Below, piece by piece: positions 44,353 to 53,914 of a stretch of 64,000 nucleotides of DNA. Origin of the DNA: Candidatus Nanopelagicales bacterium (GTDB lineage Bacteria > Actinomycetota > Actinomycetes > S36-B12). The stretch lies in NCBI GenBank assembly GCA_012103605.1, contig WLWL01000002.1, forward strand, positions 19,430 to 83,429, in the 5' to 3' direction. Numbering within the stretch: the first letter of the stretch is position 1; each line of letters begins with the position of its first letter. The notes beneath the pieces are model-generated. The model made no database searches. It had not been told where the DNA came from and saw only the letters and a list, made by a program, of their open reading frames with translations. Both the position numbers and the translations under genes were made by a program.

Positions 44353-46172
44353 TGGCTACCGGCTACCCAACGAAGCAGGCCCAGAGTCGACGACCACGCC
44401 GAGCGACGTCTGGTGGACGTGGCTCCGGGGGAGACCATCACACACCGGGTGATTTCCGTCGAGGGAACGCTCGGCGCCGAGGCACCGCGCTAGTCCTGGC
44501 CACGGCCGTCGTCGCTTCTGTTTTCGCAGCGCGTCTAGTGGACCTCCAGGCGGTACGAGGCGAGGCTCTTGCGGATGCCGCGCTCAGCCAGCGCCTGCGA
44601 ACTCTGGAGATTCCGGCCTATCGCGGCAGCATTCTGGATCGAACTGGCCAAGCGCTGGCGGTAACGGTCGAAGCCCGTGACGTCACCGCGGATCAAACCT
44701 TGATCGAGGATCCCGCTGCACTCGCGGTGGAACTTGCGCCGATCCTTGAAGTTCCACAAGACGTTCTCGCCGATCGACTTACCGGCGACAAACGCTTCAT
44801 GTACGTGGCGAAAGGAGTGGCACCCGAAACGTGGGACCGAATCAGCTCCCTTCGGCTGCCGGGCATCTTCAGTGAAGAAACCTCCCAGCGCACGTACCCG
44901 GCAGGCGACCTGGCCTCGCACATCGTGGGTTTCGTGCAAGGAGACGGATCGGGTGGCGGTGGAATCGAGTCGGCCTTCAACGACATCCTCACCGGTACCC
45001 CGGGACAGCAGACCTACGAGCGCGGTCCAGGCGGCCGGGTGATTCCGACCCAGAACCAATCGTCCACCGCGGCGGTCGCTGGATCGGACGTCCAGCTGAC
45101 CATCGATCGCGACGTTCAATTCGTCGCCCAAGAAGCCCTTCAGGGAGTGGTGCAACGATCGGGCGCATCGAGCGCGACCGCGGTCGTGATGGACATTCGC
45201 ACCGGCGAGATCCTCGCGATGGCAACGGCACCGGACTTCGACCCCAACCGTTTCACACAATCGACCCAAGATGATCGTCGGAACCGAGCCATCACCGATA
45301 TCTTCGAGCCAGGCTCGACGGGAAAGGTGATTACCGCAGCGGCGGTCATCAACGAGGGTGTCGTCGATCCGCTGACACCCATCAAGGTGCCGGGAAAATT
45401 GGAACGCGCTGGCAAGAAGTTCAATGACTACTGGGAGCACGGCACACTGCGATTAACGATGACCGGTGCGTTCGCCAAGTCCAGCAACATCGGCATGATC
45501 CTGGCCGCGGAGAAGATGCCCAAGCGACAGCTGGCCCGTTACATGGAGAAGTTCGGGATCACGCAGCGAACCGATCTAGGGCTCCCGGGTGAATCTGCAG
45601 GCCTGATGCTGCAACCAGAGAACTGGTACGGCACGACATTCCCGACAATGGCCTTTGGTCAGGGTTACTCGGTGACGGCCGTGCAGATGACAGATGTCTT
45701 CGCGACCATCGCGAACGGTGGCGTTCGGGTGAAGCCATCGATCATCGACGCCACGATTGACGCGGACGGAACTGTCGCGAAGACCCCTGATGCCGAACGC
45801 GATCGAGTCGTCCGTCAGGAAACCGCACGACAAGTAATGGCGATGATGGAAGCCGTCACCGCGGAAGGCGGCACCGCTCCGCAGGCACGAATTCCCGGTT
45901 ACCGCGTTGCCGGAAAGACTGGTACGGCCCAGTTTGTCGATCCCGATTGCCGGTGCTACGCAGGTGACGTCACGGCCTCATTCATCGGCGTGGCTCCAGC
46001 CGATGCTCCGCGTCTCGCTGTCGGAGTCTTCGTCCATCAACCCAAGCGCGGACGTGGCGGTGGTGAGTTGGCAGGTCCGGTGTTCAAGGAGATCACCACC
46101 TATGCTCTCCAGGCAATGCAGATTCCTCCGTCCGGCAAGCGAGCTCCACGGCTCTCGTTGACCACCGGATAG
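44352..46172 (+). CDS. ftsI: Septal peptidoglycan transpeptidase FtsI (class B PBP)
   Basis: A 606-residue class B penicillin-binding protein. A transmembrane anchor (VLATAVVASVFAARLV) follows a basic, disordered start. The PBP dimerisation domain contains RGSILDRTGQALAVT. Transpeptidase motifs are S322-T-G-K325, S377-S-N379 and K522-T-G524. The pair DCRC near residue 538 is an unusual cysteine-rich loop after the KTG strand. ATG 44352 and GTG 44349 are both possible. It crosslinks septal peptidoglycan with FtsW. Confidence 0.95.
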   Translation: MATGYPTKQAQSRRPRRATSGGRGSGGDHHTPGDFRRGNARRRGTALVLATAVVASVFAARLVDLQAVRGEALADAALSQRLRTLEIPAYRGSILDRTGQALAVTVEARDVTADQTLIEDPAALAVELAPILEVPQDVLADRLTGDKRFMYVAKGVAPETWDRISSLRLPGIFSEETSQRTYPAGDLASHIVGFVQGDGSGGGGIESAFNDILTGTPGQQTYERGPGGRVIPTQNQSSTAAVAGSDVQLTIDRDVQFVAQEALQGVVQRSGASSATAVVMDIRTGEILAMATAPDFDPNRFTQSTQDDRRNRAITDIFEPGSTGKVITAAAVINEGVVDPLTPIKVPGKLERAGKKFNDYWEHGTLRLTMTGAFAKSSNIGMILAAEKMPKRQLARYMEKFGITQRTDLGLPGESAGLMLQPENWYGTTFPTMAFGQGYSVTAVQMTDVFATIANGGVRVKPSIIDATIDADGTVAKTPDAERDRVVRQETARQVMAMMEAVTAEGGTAPQARIPGYRVAGKTGTAQFVDPDCRCYAGDVTASFIGVAPADAPRLAVGVFVHQPKRGRGGGELAGPVFKEITTYALQAMQIPPSGKRAPRLSLTTG

Positions 46173-46175
46173 TCC

Positions 46176-47693
46176 ATGCGTCTCGCCGAGGTGCTTCGTG
46201 ACGCCGGTCGCGCCCCGATCGCGGACGTGCCACCCATACTCGACGAATCGGTAGCGAACCTCGACCTCGTGGGTATCGCGCTGTCGTCCGACGGGTTGGA
46301 ACCGGGCTTTGCGTTCGCGGCGCTGCCCGGCCACCATCGTCACGGAGCCGAATTCATCGACGAAGCATGCCGTCGAGGAGCGGTCGCGGTGATCACCGAT
46401 AGCCAGGGTCAATCAATCATCGCTCGCAGCGCCCACAGTGATATTCCGATCATCGTCCACGATCAACCGCGGCCTCTGGTCGCGCACATTGCAGCCATCC
46501 TCGCTGGCTTCCCGACGCGGTCGCTGACGATGGTCGGGGTAACCGGCACAAACGGCAAGACCAGCGTCTGCGCCCTGCTCGCGGCAGCCCTTGACGCCGG
46601 AGATGTCAGTTGTGGTGTTATCGGAACCTTGGGCTCGACGTTGAACGGCGATCAACTCGCATCAGGCCCACGCACGACACCCGAAGCCCCCGACATCCAG
46701 GCGATGGCCAGGTCGATGGTGGACCGCGGAGCGGAGGCCATCGTCATGGAAGTCTCGAGTATTGCGCTGAGCGAGCATCGAGTCGATGGCGTCGTATTTG
46801 ACGTGGCCGTTTTCACGGGCCTCAGCCACGATCATCTGGACTATCACGAGACTATGGAGGCCTACTTCGCCGCCAAGGCGGAGCTCTTTACAAAGGAGCG
46901 TTCGCGGCGGGGAGTCGTGCTGATCGATGACGAGTGGGGAGAGCGCCTCGCGCGGGAGTCGGTTATTCCTGTCGAGACGGTCAGTACCACCGGTAAAGCG
47001 GCCAACTGGAATATGACCGCTGTCGATGGCGGGTGGGTGTTGACCGATGGAGTCGACTCCTGCGACGTGCGAACTCCGGTGGGTGCCGACTTTGTTGTTG
47101 CGAATGCCGCCGTGGCAATCGTCGCGGCACTTGGCGTGGGCGTTCCGCTCGTCGTTGCTGCGGACGCAACCGAGACGGCTCGTATCCCAGGACGGATGGA
47201 ACTCGTCGGACGCGAGAACGGAATCGACTACATCGTGGACTATGCGCACACGCCGGATGCGATCGAGCAGGTCATATCCGCGGCCGCTCGAGAGCGAGCC
47301 GCTCGTGGACAAGGACGAGTCATTGTCGTCATCGGTGCCGGGGGAGACCGCGATCCGAAGAAGCGACCGGATATGGGCATGGCTGCCAGTCGGGCGGATG
47401 TCGTCATCGTGACCGATGACAACCCGCGATCGGAGAACCCCGCGGACATTCGACGGCAGCTTCTTGAAGGAGTGCAGGGCGGTTGTGAGATTCACGAGTG
47501 TGATTCGCGGCGAGACGCCATTGGGCTCGCAGTGGCGACGGCGAGACCAGGTGATGTCGTTCTGGTCCTGGGCAAGGGGCACGAAGCGACACAGGAGTGG
47601 TCGGATGGCGTGATTGCGTTCGACGATCGACAGGTGCTGGCATCCTTCATTCACGATCGTCGAGGCGGGGAGTCAGGGAGGGGTGTCGAGTGA
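46176..47693 (+). CDS. murE: UDP-MurNAc-tripeptide synthetase (meso-DAP adding)
   Basis: A 505-residue Mur ligase. The ATP loop is GVTGTNGKTSV and the Mur central motif is VMEVSSIALSEHRV. D415-N-P-R418 in TDDNPRSENP is the recognition motif for meso-diaminopimelate, so the peptidoglycan is predicted to be DAP type. It adds DAP to UDP-MurNAc-L-Ala-D-Glu. The start is three bases after the ftsI stop; its stop overlaps the murF GTG. Confidence 0.95.
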   Translation: MRLAEVLRDAGRAPIADVPPILDESVANLDLVGIALSSDGLEPGFAFAALPGHHRHGAEFIDEACRRGAVAVITDSQGQSIIARSAHSDIPIIVHDQPRPLVAHIAAILAGFPTRSLTMVGVTGTNGKTSVCALLAAALDAGDVSCGVIGTLGSTLNGDQLASGPRTTPEAPDIQAMARSMVDRGAEAIVMEVSSIALSEHRVDGVVFDVAVFTGLSHDHLDYHETMEAYFAAKAELFTKERSRRGVVLIDDEWGERLARESVIPVETVSTTGKAANWNMTAVDGGWVLTDGVDSCDVRTPVGADFVVANAAVAIVAALGVGVPLVVAADATETARIPGRMELVGRENGIDYIVDYAHTPDAIEQVISAAARERAARGQGRVIVVIGAGGDRDPKKRPDMGMAASRADVVIVTDDNPRSENPADIRRQLLEGVQGGCEIHECDSRRDAIGLAVATARPGDVVLVLGKGHEATQEWSDGVIAFDDRQVLASFIHDRRGGESGRGVE

Positions 47694-49096
47694 AGCCGCT
47701 CCCTGTCGATGTCCTCGCGACAGCGATGAACGCGTCGGTCAATGCTGCTCTCGATGCGACGGGAATTCAGGCAACCGGAGTTGCGATCGATTCTCGGGAC
47801 ATCACACCGGGTGACGTGTTCTGCGCCTTAGAGGGGGAGCGGGTCGACGGACACGATTTCGCGGCGGAGGCGATCGCCGCCGGTGCCGTGGCGATCATTT
47901 CGAACCGAGATATCGCCGGTGTCCCGTGTTTGGTTACCGACAACTCGTTGGAAGCATTGGGGCGCCTTGCTCATTGGTACCGCACGCACGAACTCTCCGC
48001 GACGGTGATCGCCGTTACGGGTTCCTCCGGGAAGACCACAACCAAGGACCTGATCGCCGACGTTCTGCCTGGCGCCGTGGTTGCGGCGCGCGGCTCCTTC
48101 AATACCGAAGTCGGCGTTCCACTGACCATCCTCGAGGCAGACCCATCGACGGACTATCTGGTGCTCGAAATGGGGATGCGGGGGATTGGGCACATCGGAT
48201 ACCTCGCCGAGATGGCGGAGCCAGACATCGGGGTCGTTCTGAATGTGGGGCTCGCGCATGTGGGAATGATGAATGGACCCGAGGAGATCGCGCGCGCGAA
48301 ATCAGAGTTGGTGAGGGCCCTGTCCGCGGAGGACGTCGCCGTGCTGAATTGTGACGACTTCGCGGTCAGCGCCATGGCCGAACAATCGGATGCTCCCGTG
48401 GTGTGGTTCGGCGAGAGCGAATCCGCTGGGGTCCGCGCCACAGGTGTCCAAATCGACAACCAGGGGCGGGCCTCATTCGACCTGACGGTGCCCGGGCAAG
48501 ACAGTGTTGCCGTGCACCTGTCCCTGCACGGCGAACACTTCGTCTCGGCCGCCCTGGCAGCAGCGGCGGTTGGTGCCTCGTGCGGCATGTCGGGCAAGGA
48601 CATCGCGCGAGAATTGAGCAGTGCCCAGGCCCGAAGTCGCTGGCGCATGGATGTCCAAACGTCGACGCAGGGCGTCACCGTGATCAACGATGCCTACAAC
48701 GCTAACCCTGATTCCGTTCGCGCTGCGCTCAAGACGCTGCGCGCGATGCAGGGGTCCGGCAGGACGTGGGCCGTTCTCGGCGAAATGTTGGAGTTGGGTG
48801 AGAGGTCTACCGACGAGCATGATGCGATCGGACGGCTGGTCGTGCGTCTGGACATCTCCCGCCTGGTGTGTGTGGGGCCGGGCACCAAGGTGATGCACCT
48901 GGCAGCGAGCAACGAAGGGTCGTGGGGAGACGAATCCGTCTGGGTGGAGGATCCGCAGGCGGCGATCGAATTATTGGACGAGCAACTCCAGTCCGGGGAT
49001 GTCGTCCTCGTCAAGGCCTCTCGCGCGGTAGGAATGGAGCGGGTGGCCGAGCATCTTCTCAATACCGGCCCAACGACGCAGGGGAGTGACCGATGA
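47690..49096 (+). CDS. murF: UDP-MurNAc-tripeptide-D-alanyl-D-alanine ligase
   Basis: A 468-residue Mur ligase starting at GTG 47690 inside the murE stop. The N-terminal domain has the MurF-type AIDSRDITPGDVFCALEGERVDGHDF, the ATP loop is AVTGSSGKTTTKD, and NDAYNANPDSVRAALKTL marks the C-terminal part. It joins D-Ala-D-Ala to the tripeptide precursor in the cytoplasm. mraY overlaps its stop (ATGA). Confidence 0.95.
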   Translation: MKPLPVDVLATAMNASVNAALDATGIQATGVAIDSRDITPGDVFCALEGERVDGHDFAAEAIAAGAVAIISNRDIAGVPCLVTDNSLEALGRLAHWYRTHELSATVIAVTGSSGKTTTKDLIADVLPGAVVAARGSFNTEVGVPLTILEADPSTDYLVLEMGMRGIGHIGYLAEMAEPDIGVVLNVGLAHVGMMNGPEEIARAKSELVRALSAEDVAVLNCDDFAVSAMAEQSDAPVVWFGESESAGVRATGVQIDNQGRASFDLTVPGQDSVAVHLSLHGEHFVSAALAAAAVGASCGMSGKDIARELSSAQARSRWRMDVQTSTQGVTVINDAYNANPDSVRAALKTLRAMQGSGRTWAVLGEMLELGERSTDEHDAIGRLVVRLDISRLVCVGPGTKVMHLAASNEGSWGDESVWVEDPQAAIELLDEQLQSGDVVLVKASRAVGMERVAEHLLNTGPTTQGSDR

Positions 49097-50160
49097 GACT
49101 TGTGGTCATCGCCCTCGCGATCGCATCGGTGGTGTCGTTGGTAGGAACGCCGATTCTGATCAAACTCCTGTCTCGACGGGGTCACGCCCAGGCGATTCGC
49201 GTCAGCACCGAAAACGAGGCCTACCCCGATCATGAATCGAAGGTGGGTACGCCGTCCATGGGCGGCGTCGCCATTATTCTCGCGGTGCTCGCGGGCTATT
49301 TCGGCACGCACCTGCTGACGTGGCGACCGGTCAGCACGTCCGGTTTGCTAGTGCTGTTCTTGATGGTGGGATTGGGTCTGGTCGGCCTGGCCGATGACTA
49401 CTTAAAGATCTTCAAACAGCGCAGCACGGGTCTGCGGGCGAGAACCAAGTTGATCGGACAGGCTCTGGTCGCGTTCACATTCGCGTACCTGTCGGTCCAG
49501 TTCCCCGATGCCGATGGTGAGACCGCAGCTTCCTTGGCGGTTTCCTTCGTCCGCGACACTCCGCTCGTTCTCCCCCTGGGGTTGTTCCTGGTGTGGGTGT
49601 GGTTCCTGATCACCGCGACCACCAATGGCGTGAACCTGACAGACGGACTCGACGGATTGGCCGTCGGAGCATCGGTGATGAGCTTCCTGGCCTACGTGCT
49701 GCTCGCAATTTGGCAGTACGGACAGAACTGCTCGTTTGTTGATTCTGAATTCTGTTACACCACTCAGAATCCCCTGGACCTCGGAATCGTTGCGGCGTCC
49801 GCCGCGGGAGCGTGCTTCGGATTCCTGTGGTGGAACACGGCGCCGGCGCGGATCTTTATGGGCGATACAGGTTCTCTCGCCCTCGGCGGCGGCATCGCCG
49901 GGCTCGCCATTCTCAGTCGTACCGAGTTGCTCTTGCCTTTTATTGCTGGGCTCTTCTTGATCACCACGGTGTCGGTCATCTTGCAGGTGGGTTCCTTCCG
50001 CCTCACCGGGCGCCGGGTATTTCGCATGGCGCCGTTGCATCACCACTTCGAGATGATCGGCTGGCCCGAGATTCAAATCGTCGTGAGGTTGTGGATTGTT
50101 CAAGGACTGTGCATCGGAGCAGGATTAACGCTCTTTTACGCCGAGTGGGTACGTGCGTGA
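49093..50160 (+). CDS. mraY: Phospho-MurNAc-pentapeptide transferase
   Basis: A 355-residue polytopic membrane enzyme with about ten helices. The catalytic motifs are GLADDYLKIFKQRSTGL (tandem Asp), TNGVNLTDGLDGLA, GDTGSLALGGGIAG and the PLHHHFEMIGWPE histidine loop. It makes lipid I from UDP-MurNAc-pentapeptide and undecaprenyl phosphate. It overlaps murF and its own stop overlaps the murD GTG. Confidence 0.97.
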   Translation: MRLVVIALAIASVVSLVGTPILIKLLSRRGHAQAIRVSTENEAYPDHESKVGTPSMGGVAIILAVLAGYFGTHLLTWRPVSTSGLLVLFLMVGLGLVGLADDYLKIFKQRSTGLRARTKLIGQALVAFTFAYLSVQFPDADGETAASLAVSFVRDTPLVLPLGLFLVWVWFLITATTNGVNLTDGLDGLAVGASVMSFLAYVLLAIWQYGQNCSFVDSEFCYTTQNPLDLGIVAASAAGACFGFLWWNTAPARIFMGDTGSLALGGGIAGLAILSRTELLLPFIAGLFLITTVSVILQVGSFRLTGRRVFRMAPLHHHFEMIGWPEIQIVVRLWIVQGLCIGAGLTLFYAEWVRA

Positions 50161-51599
50161 CCGAGCACCGGGTGAGTGCACTGCAGCGAGATTCGCAATG
50201 GTCCGACCTGTCCGTCTGCGTTGTCGGGCTGGGAGTCGCCGGCTACTCGTGTGCTGACGCATTGATGCAACTTGGTGCATCAGTCACCATCGTGGACGAG
50301 TCACCGGGGGACATTCATCAGGAGCGAGCAGAAGTACTCGGATCGCTGGGTGCGGTCATTCGGTTCGGCGAGGCTGCCGAGTTGCCACTCGACAGCGATG
50401 TGGTGGTCGCCTCACCGGGGATTCGACCGTCCGCGCCGGTGTTAGCCCCGGCGCTGGCCCGCGAGATTCCGATCTGGGGCGAACTTGAACTGGCGTGGCG
50501 GCTTCGCCGCGGTCCATCCGACGCCCCGTGGCTGTGCGTGACGGGGACGAACGGAAAGACGACGGTGACGTTGATGCTGGAGTCGATGCTTACGGCATCG
50601 GGAGCTCGGGCGGTATCCGCTGGGAATATTGGCGTTCCTCTCGTTGACGTGATCATGCACGACGATGTCGAGGTCATTGCCGTGGAAGTTGGCGCGCCGC
50701 AACTTCCGTTCGTCACATCGATGAGCCCTTACTCGGCCGTATGCCTGAATATCGCCGATGATCACATTGACCACTTCGGTTCCTTCGAGCAATACGCAAG
50801 CACCAAGGAACGCATTTACCAAAACACACGCCACTCTGCGATCTATTCGGTCGACGATGACGTCACACGGGAAATGGTCGAACGCGCGGACGTTATCGAG
50901 GGTTGTCGGGCTATCGGTTTCACGCTGGGAGTTCCCGACGTCGGAATGGTCGGAGTCGTGGACAACTTGCTGGTGGACCGGGCCTACCTCGAGCAGCGCC
51001 GAGATGCAGCCCTCGAGCTAGCGAGCATCAACGATGTTCGGCCTCAGGCTCCTCACAACATCGCCAATGCGCTGGCCGCCGCGGCGCTTGCCAGGTCCTA
51101 CGGGGTGCACCCGAGCGCGGTGCGGGCAGGCCTTCGTGACTTCCAGCCTGCGCCGCACCGAATAGCCGAGGTTGGCGAGTTCTCGGGCGTCCGATACGTG
51201 GACGACTCCAAGGCGACCAATACCCATGCGGCAAAGACGTCGCTTCTGGCGTATCCGTCGGTGGTATGGGTCGCTGGTGGTGTGGCGAAGGGGCAGGAAT
51301 TCGACGATTTGGTGGTCGAGATCCACGATCGGCTCCGAGGGGTGGTGCTCTTGGGGCGTGACGCGGGGGTAATCCGTGACGCTTTGGCCCGACACGCACC
51401 CGATATTCCGGTAATCGTCGTGGAACGCAACGAAACTAGTGTGATGGGTGAGGTTGTTGATGCAGCTGCTGGGCTCGCCCGACCCGGTGACGTCGTTCTC
51501 CTCGCCCCCGGGTGCGCCTCGTGGGACATGTTCACCGACTACACCGAACGTGGACGTGCTTTCGCTGATGCTGCGCTGCAGCAGGGCTCGGCGTCATGA
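50157..51599 (+). CDS. murD: UDP-MurNAc-L-alanine-D-glutamate ligase
   Basis: A 480-residue Mur ligase starting at GTG 50157 (GTGA overlap with mraY). The N-terminal Rossmann-like domain has VCVVGLGVAGYSCADAL, the ATP loop is CVTGTNGKTTVT, and HRIAEVGEFSGVRYVDDSKATN is diagnostic for MurD. It adds D-Glu to UDP-MurNAc-L-Ala. A longer in-frame ORF upstream is a continuation into mraY and is not used. Confidence 0.95.
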   Translation: MTEHRVSALQRDSQWSDLSVCVVGLGVAGYSCADALMQLGASVTIVDESPGDIHQERAEVLGSLGAVIRFGEAAELPLDSDVVVASPGIRPSAPVLAPALAREIPIWGELELAWRLRRGPSDAPWLCVTGTNGKTTVTLMLESMLTASGARAVSAGNIGVPLVDVIMHDDVEVIAVEVGAPQLPFVTSMSPYSAVCLNIADDHIDHFGSFEQYASTKERIYQNTRHSAIYSVDDDVTREMVERADVIEGCRAIGFTLGVPDVGMVGVVDNLLVDRAYLEQRRDAALELASINDVRPQAPHNIANALAAAALARSYGVHPSAVRAGLRDFQPAPHRIAEVGEFSGVRYVDDSKATNTHAAKTSLLAYPSVVWVAGGVAKGQEFDDLVVEIHDRLRGVVLLGRDAGVIRDALARHAPDIPVIVVERNETSVMGEVVDAAAGLARPGDVVLLAPGCASWDMFTDYTERGRAFADAALQQGSAS

Positions 51600-52822
51600 G
51601 CAGCCAGACGCCGGAGGTATCCGAGCGATCCGCGAGCCCCGGCGAGGGTGAATCGACCTCGCCGCTGGCACTGCTCGCCCGTCACCCCCTGAGTGCGTAT
51701 TACCTGCTGATGGGTTCGGCGTTGCTCTTGCTTCTCCTCGGCCTGATCATGGTGATGTCGGCGTCGAGCATCGAAAGCGTCCGCGTCTTCGGATCTCCCT
51801 ACACCCTCGCGCAACGCCAGGCCTTCTTCGCACTTCTCGGCGTCGTTGCGATGTTCTTTGCGGCGCGCACATCCGTGCAGTTCTGGCGTGCCTTCGCGTG
51901 GCCGTTGCTGCTCGCCGCCTTCGGATTCCTGGTGGCTGTCCTCATCATCGGCGTCGAAGTCGCCGGACAACGCAACTGGATCGAGATCTTCGGCCCGTTC
52001 AGGTTCCAGCCGAGTGAAATCGCGAAACTCGCGCTTGTCGTGTGGGGCGCGGAAGTGCTGTCGCGGCGGTCGCGTCGACTCGATACGTGGCGCGGCCTGC
52101 TCATCCCCATCGTTCCGGTGGCAGCCGTAATGATGGTGTTGGTTCTCGCCGAGGGCGACTTCGGGAACACGGTGATGCTGGGAGCCATCCTCGCGGGCAT
52201 CCTCTTCGCCGCCGGTGCGCCGCTACGGGTTTTCGCCGTCTTCGCCGCGGTGGGGGCCGTAGGAGTGTGGATTCTCTCGTTGGCCGCGCCCTATCGCATG
52301 GACCGCATCCTGTCTTGGCTCGATCCAGGCTCGGATCGACTGGGGTTCGGTTGGCAGGTCACCCAAGGGCAATACGCCCTCGGCACTGGAGGCTTTTGGG
52401 GAGTGGGGCTCGGTGCCAGTCGAGAAAAGTGGGGGACGTTGCCGGAGGCCCACACAGACTTCATCTATCCCGTGATCGGCGAAGAGCTCGGGCTCCTGGG
52501 AACGTTGATCGTGTTGGCGTTGTTCTCACTGCTGGCCTTTGCGGTCTTTCGTCTGAGCCGGAACACCGATGATTCCTTCGTTCGCTACGCCGCCGCCGGG
52601 GTCGGGGCGTGGATCGTGGTGCAGGCCGTGGTGAACATCGGCGGGGTCCTCGGGCTACTTCCCGTGGCTGGAGTGACCCTCCCGCTGGTCTCTTACGGAG
52701 GGTCATCGCTGATTCCGACTCTGACAGCCATCGGCATGCTCATGGCCTTTGCTCGTCAAGAACCCGGTGCCCGACGTGCGTTGCGACGACGCAGCACGGC
52801 CCAGGCCCTACGGCGCCGATAG
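51596..52822 (+). CDS. ftsW: Septal peptidoglycan polymerase FtsW (SEDS family)
   Basis: A 408-residue SEDS glycosyltransferase with about ten transmembrane helices. Signature segments are FQPSEIAKLALVVWGAE, the extracellular loop with AHTDFIYPVIGEELGLLG, and LPLVSYGGSSLIPTL. It polymerises lipid II at the septum with FtsI. ATG 51596 overlaps the murD stop. The basic C-terminal tail (RRALRRRSTAQALRRR) faces the cytosol. Confidence 0.96.
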   Translation: MSSQTPEVSERSASPGEGESTSPLALLARHPLSAYYLLMGSALLLLLLGLIMVMSASSIESVRVFGSPYTLAQRQAFFALLGVVAMFFAARTSVQFWRAFAWPLLLAAFGFLVAVLIIGVEVAGQRNWIEIFGPFRFQPSEIAKLALVVWGAEVLSRRSRRLDTWRGLLIPIVPVAAVMMVLVLAEGDFGNTVMLGAILAGILFAAGAPLRVFAVFAAVGAVGVWILSLAAPYRMDRILSWLDPGSDRLGFGWQVTQGQYALGTGGFWGVGLGASREKWGTLPEAHTDFIYPVIGEELGLLGTLIVLALFSLLAFAVFRLSRNTDDSFVRYAAAGVGAWIVVQAVVNIGGVLGLLPVAGVTLPLVSYGGSSLIPTLTAIGMLMAFARQEPGARRALRRRSTAQALRRR

Positions 52823-52834
52823 AGGTCCGTCGCC

Positions 52835-53914
52835 ATGCACGTGGTCTTCGCGGCCGGTGGCACAGCCGGTCACCTCGAACCCGCCCTCACAACGGCGGAC
52901 GCTCTCGTGCAAAGTGATTCCTCAACGACGATCTCCTTCATCGGGGGCAGCCGGGGCCTTGAAGGCGAACTCGTGGCCGCGCGTGGATACCCGTTGGTGG
53001 CAACCACCGCGCAGCCGTTTCCTCGACGCCTCTCTGCGAGCGCGGTCGCGTTCCCGTTCTTGACCATCGAGGGTGTGTGGCAGGCCGCGGCCCATCTGCG
53101 GGCGCTGCGGGCGGACGTGGTGGTGGGCTTCGGGGGTTACGCAGCTGTGCCCGGCTACGCGGCTGCGTGGCTGACGCGCACTCCCTTGGTCATTCACGAA
53201 GCAAACTCTCGAGCTGGATTCGCCAATGTGCTCGGAGCGAAGTGGACGAAGAACGTCGCGAGCGTCCATTCCGGGGTGCTCGCCCATGCCCGACCTATGG
53301 GGCTTCCCCTTCGACCATCGGTGGCAAAACTTGACGTTGCAGAACAACGAAGCGCGGCACGGGGGATGTGGGACCTCCCCGACCAGGGGCCCGTTGTCTT
53401 GATTTTCGGCGGAAGCCAAGGAGCCCGGCACCTGAACGATGTCGTCGCCGGCAGCATCCACGCGCTAACGGACGCCGGAGTGAGCGTTCTGCACGCCGTG
53501 GGAAGGAACAACGTGCTCCCGGACCCGCACCCGAACTATCGACCCGTCGCATACATCGATCGGATGGATATGGCGTATGCCGCCGCCGATCTTGTTGTGT
53601 GTCGGTCCGGAGCGATGACCTGCGCGGAATTGACGGCGATCGGTGTGCCGGCCATCTACGTGCCCCTGCCTATCGGCAACGGCGAGCAAGCAGGAAATTC
53701 GCAGCCGATTGTGGACGCGGGTGGGGGATTGCAGGTGGCGGATGAGGCTGTGACATCGGAGTGGCTCACGACGACGGTGCTTTCCCTGGTGGAGGATGAA
53801 GGTCGGCTCCGGACGATGGCGTCGGCTGCCCGCTCTCTCGGTGACCGGGACGCTGGCGTGGCGATGGTGCGGTGGATAAGCGATGTCGTCGAGCAGCGGC
53901 GGAAGGGTGGGTGA
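52835..53914 (+). CDS. murG: UDP-GlcNAc:lipid I GlcNAc transferase
   Basis: A 359-residue GT-B enzyme that makes lipid II. The N-terminal loop reads GGTAGHLEPAL, a variant of the usual GGTGGH. The second glycine loop is FGGSQGARHLND and the UDP-GlcNAc motif is SGAMTCAELTAIGVPAIYVPLP. It follows ftsW by 12 bases with an AGAGG site. Its stop shares a base with the murC ATG. Confidence 0.95.
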   Translation: MHVVFAAGGTAGHLEPALTTADALVQSDSSTTISFIGGSRGLEGELVAARGYPLVATTAQPFPRRLSASAVAFPFLTIEGVWQAAAHLRALRADVVVGFGGYAAVPGYAAAWLTRTPLVIHEANSRAGFANVLGAKWTKNVASVHSGVLAHARPMGLPLRPSVAKLDVAEQRSAARGMWDLPDQGPVVLIFGGSQGARHLNDVVAGSIHALTDAGVSVLHAVGRNNVLPDPHPNYRPVAYIDRMDMAYAAADLVVCRSGAMTCAELTAIGVPAIYVPLPIGNGEQAGNSQPIVDAGGGLQVADEAVTSEWLTTTVLSLVEDEGRLRTMASAARSLGDRDAGVAMVRWISDVVEQRRKGG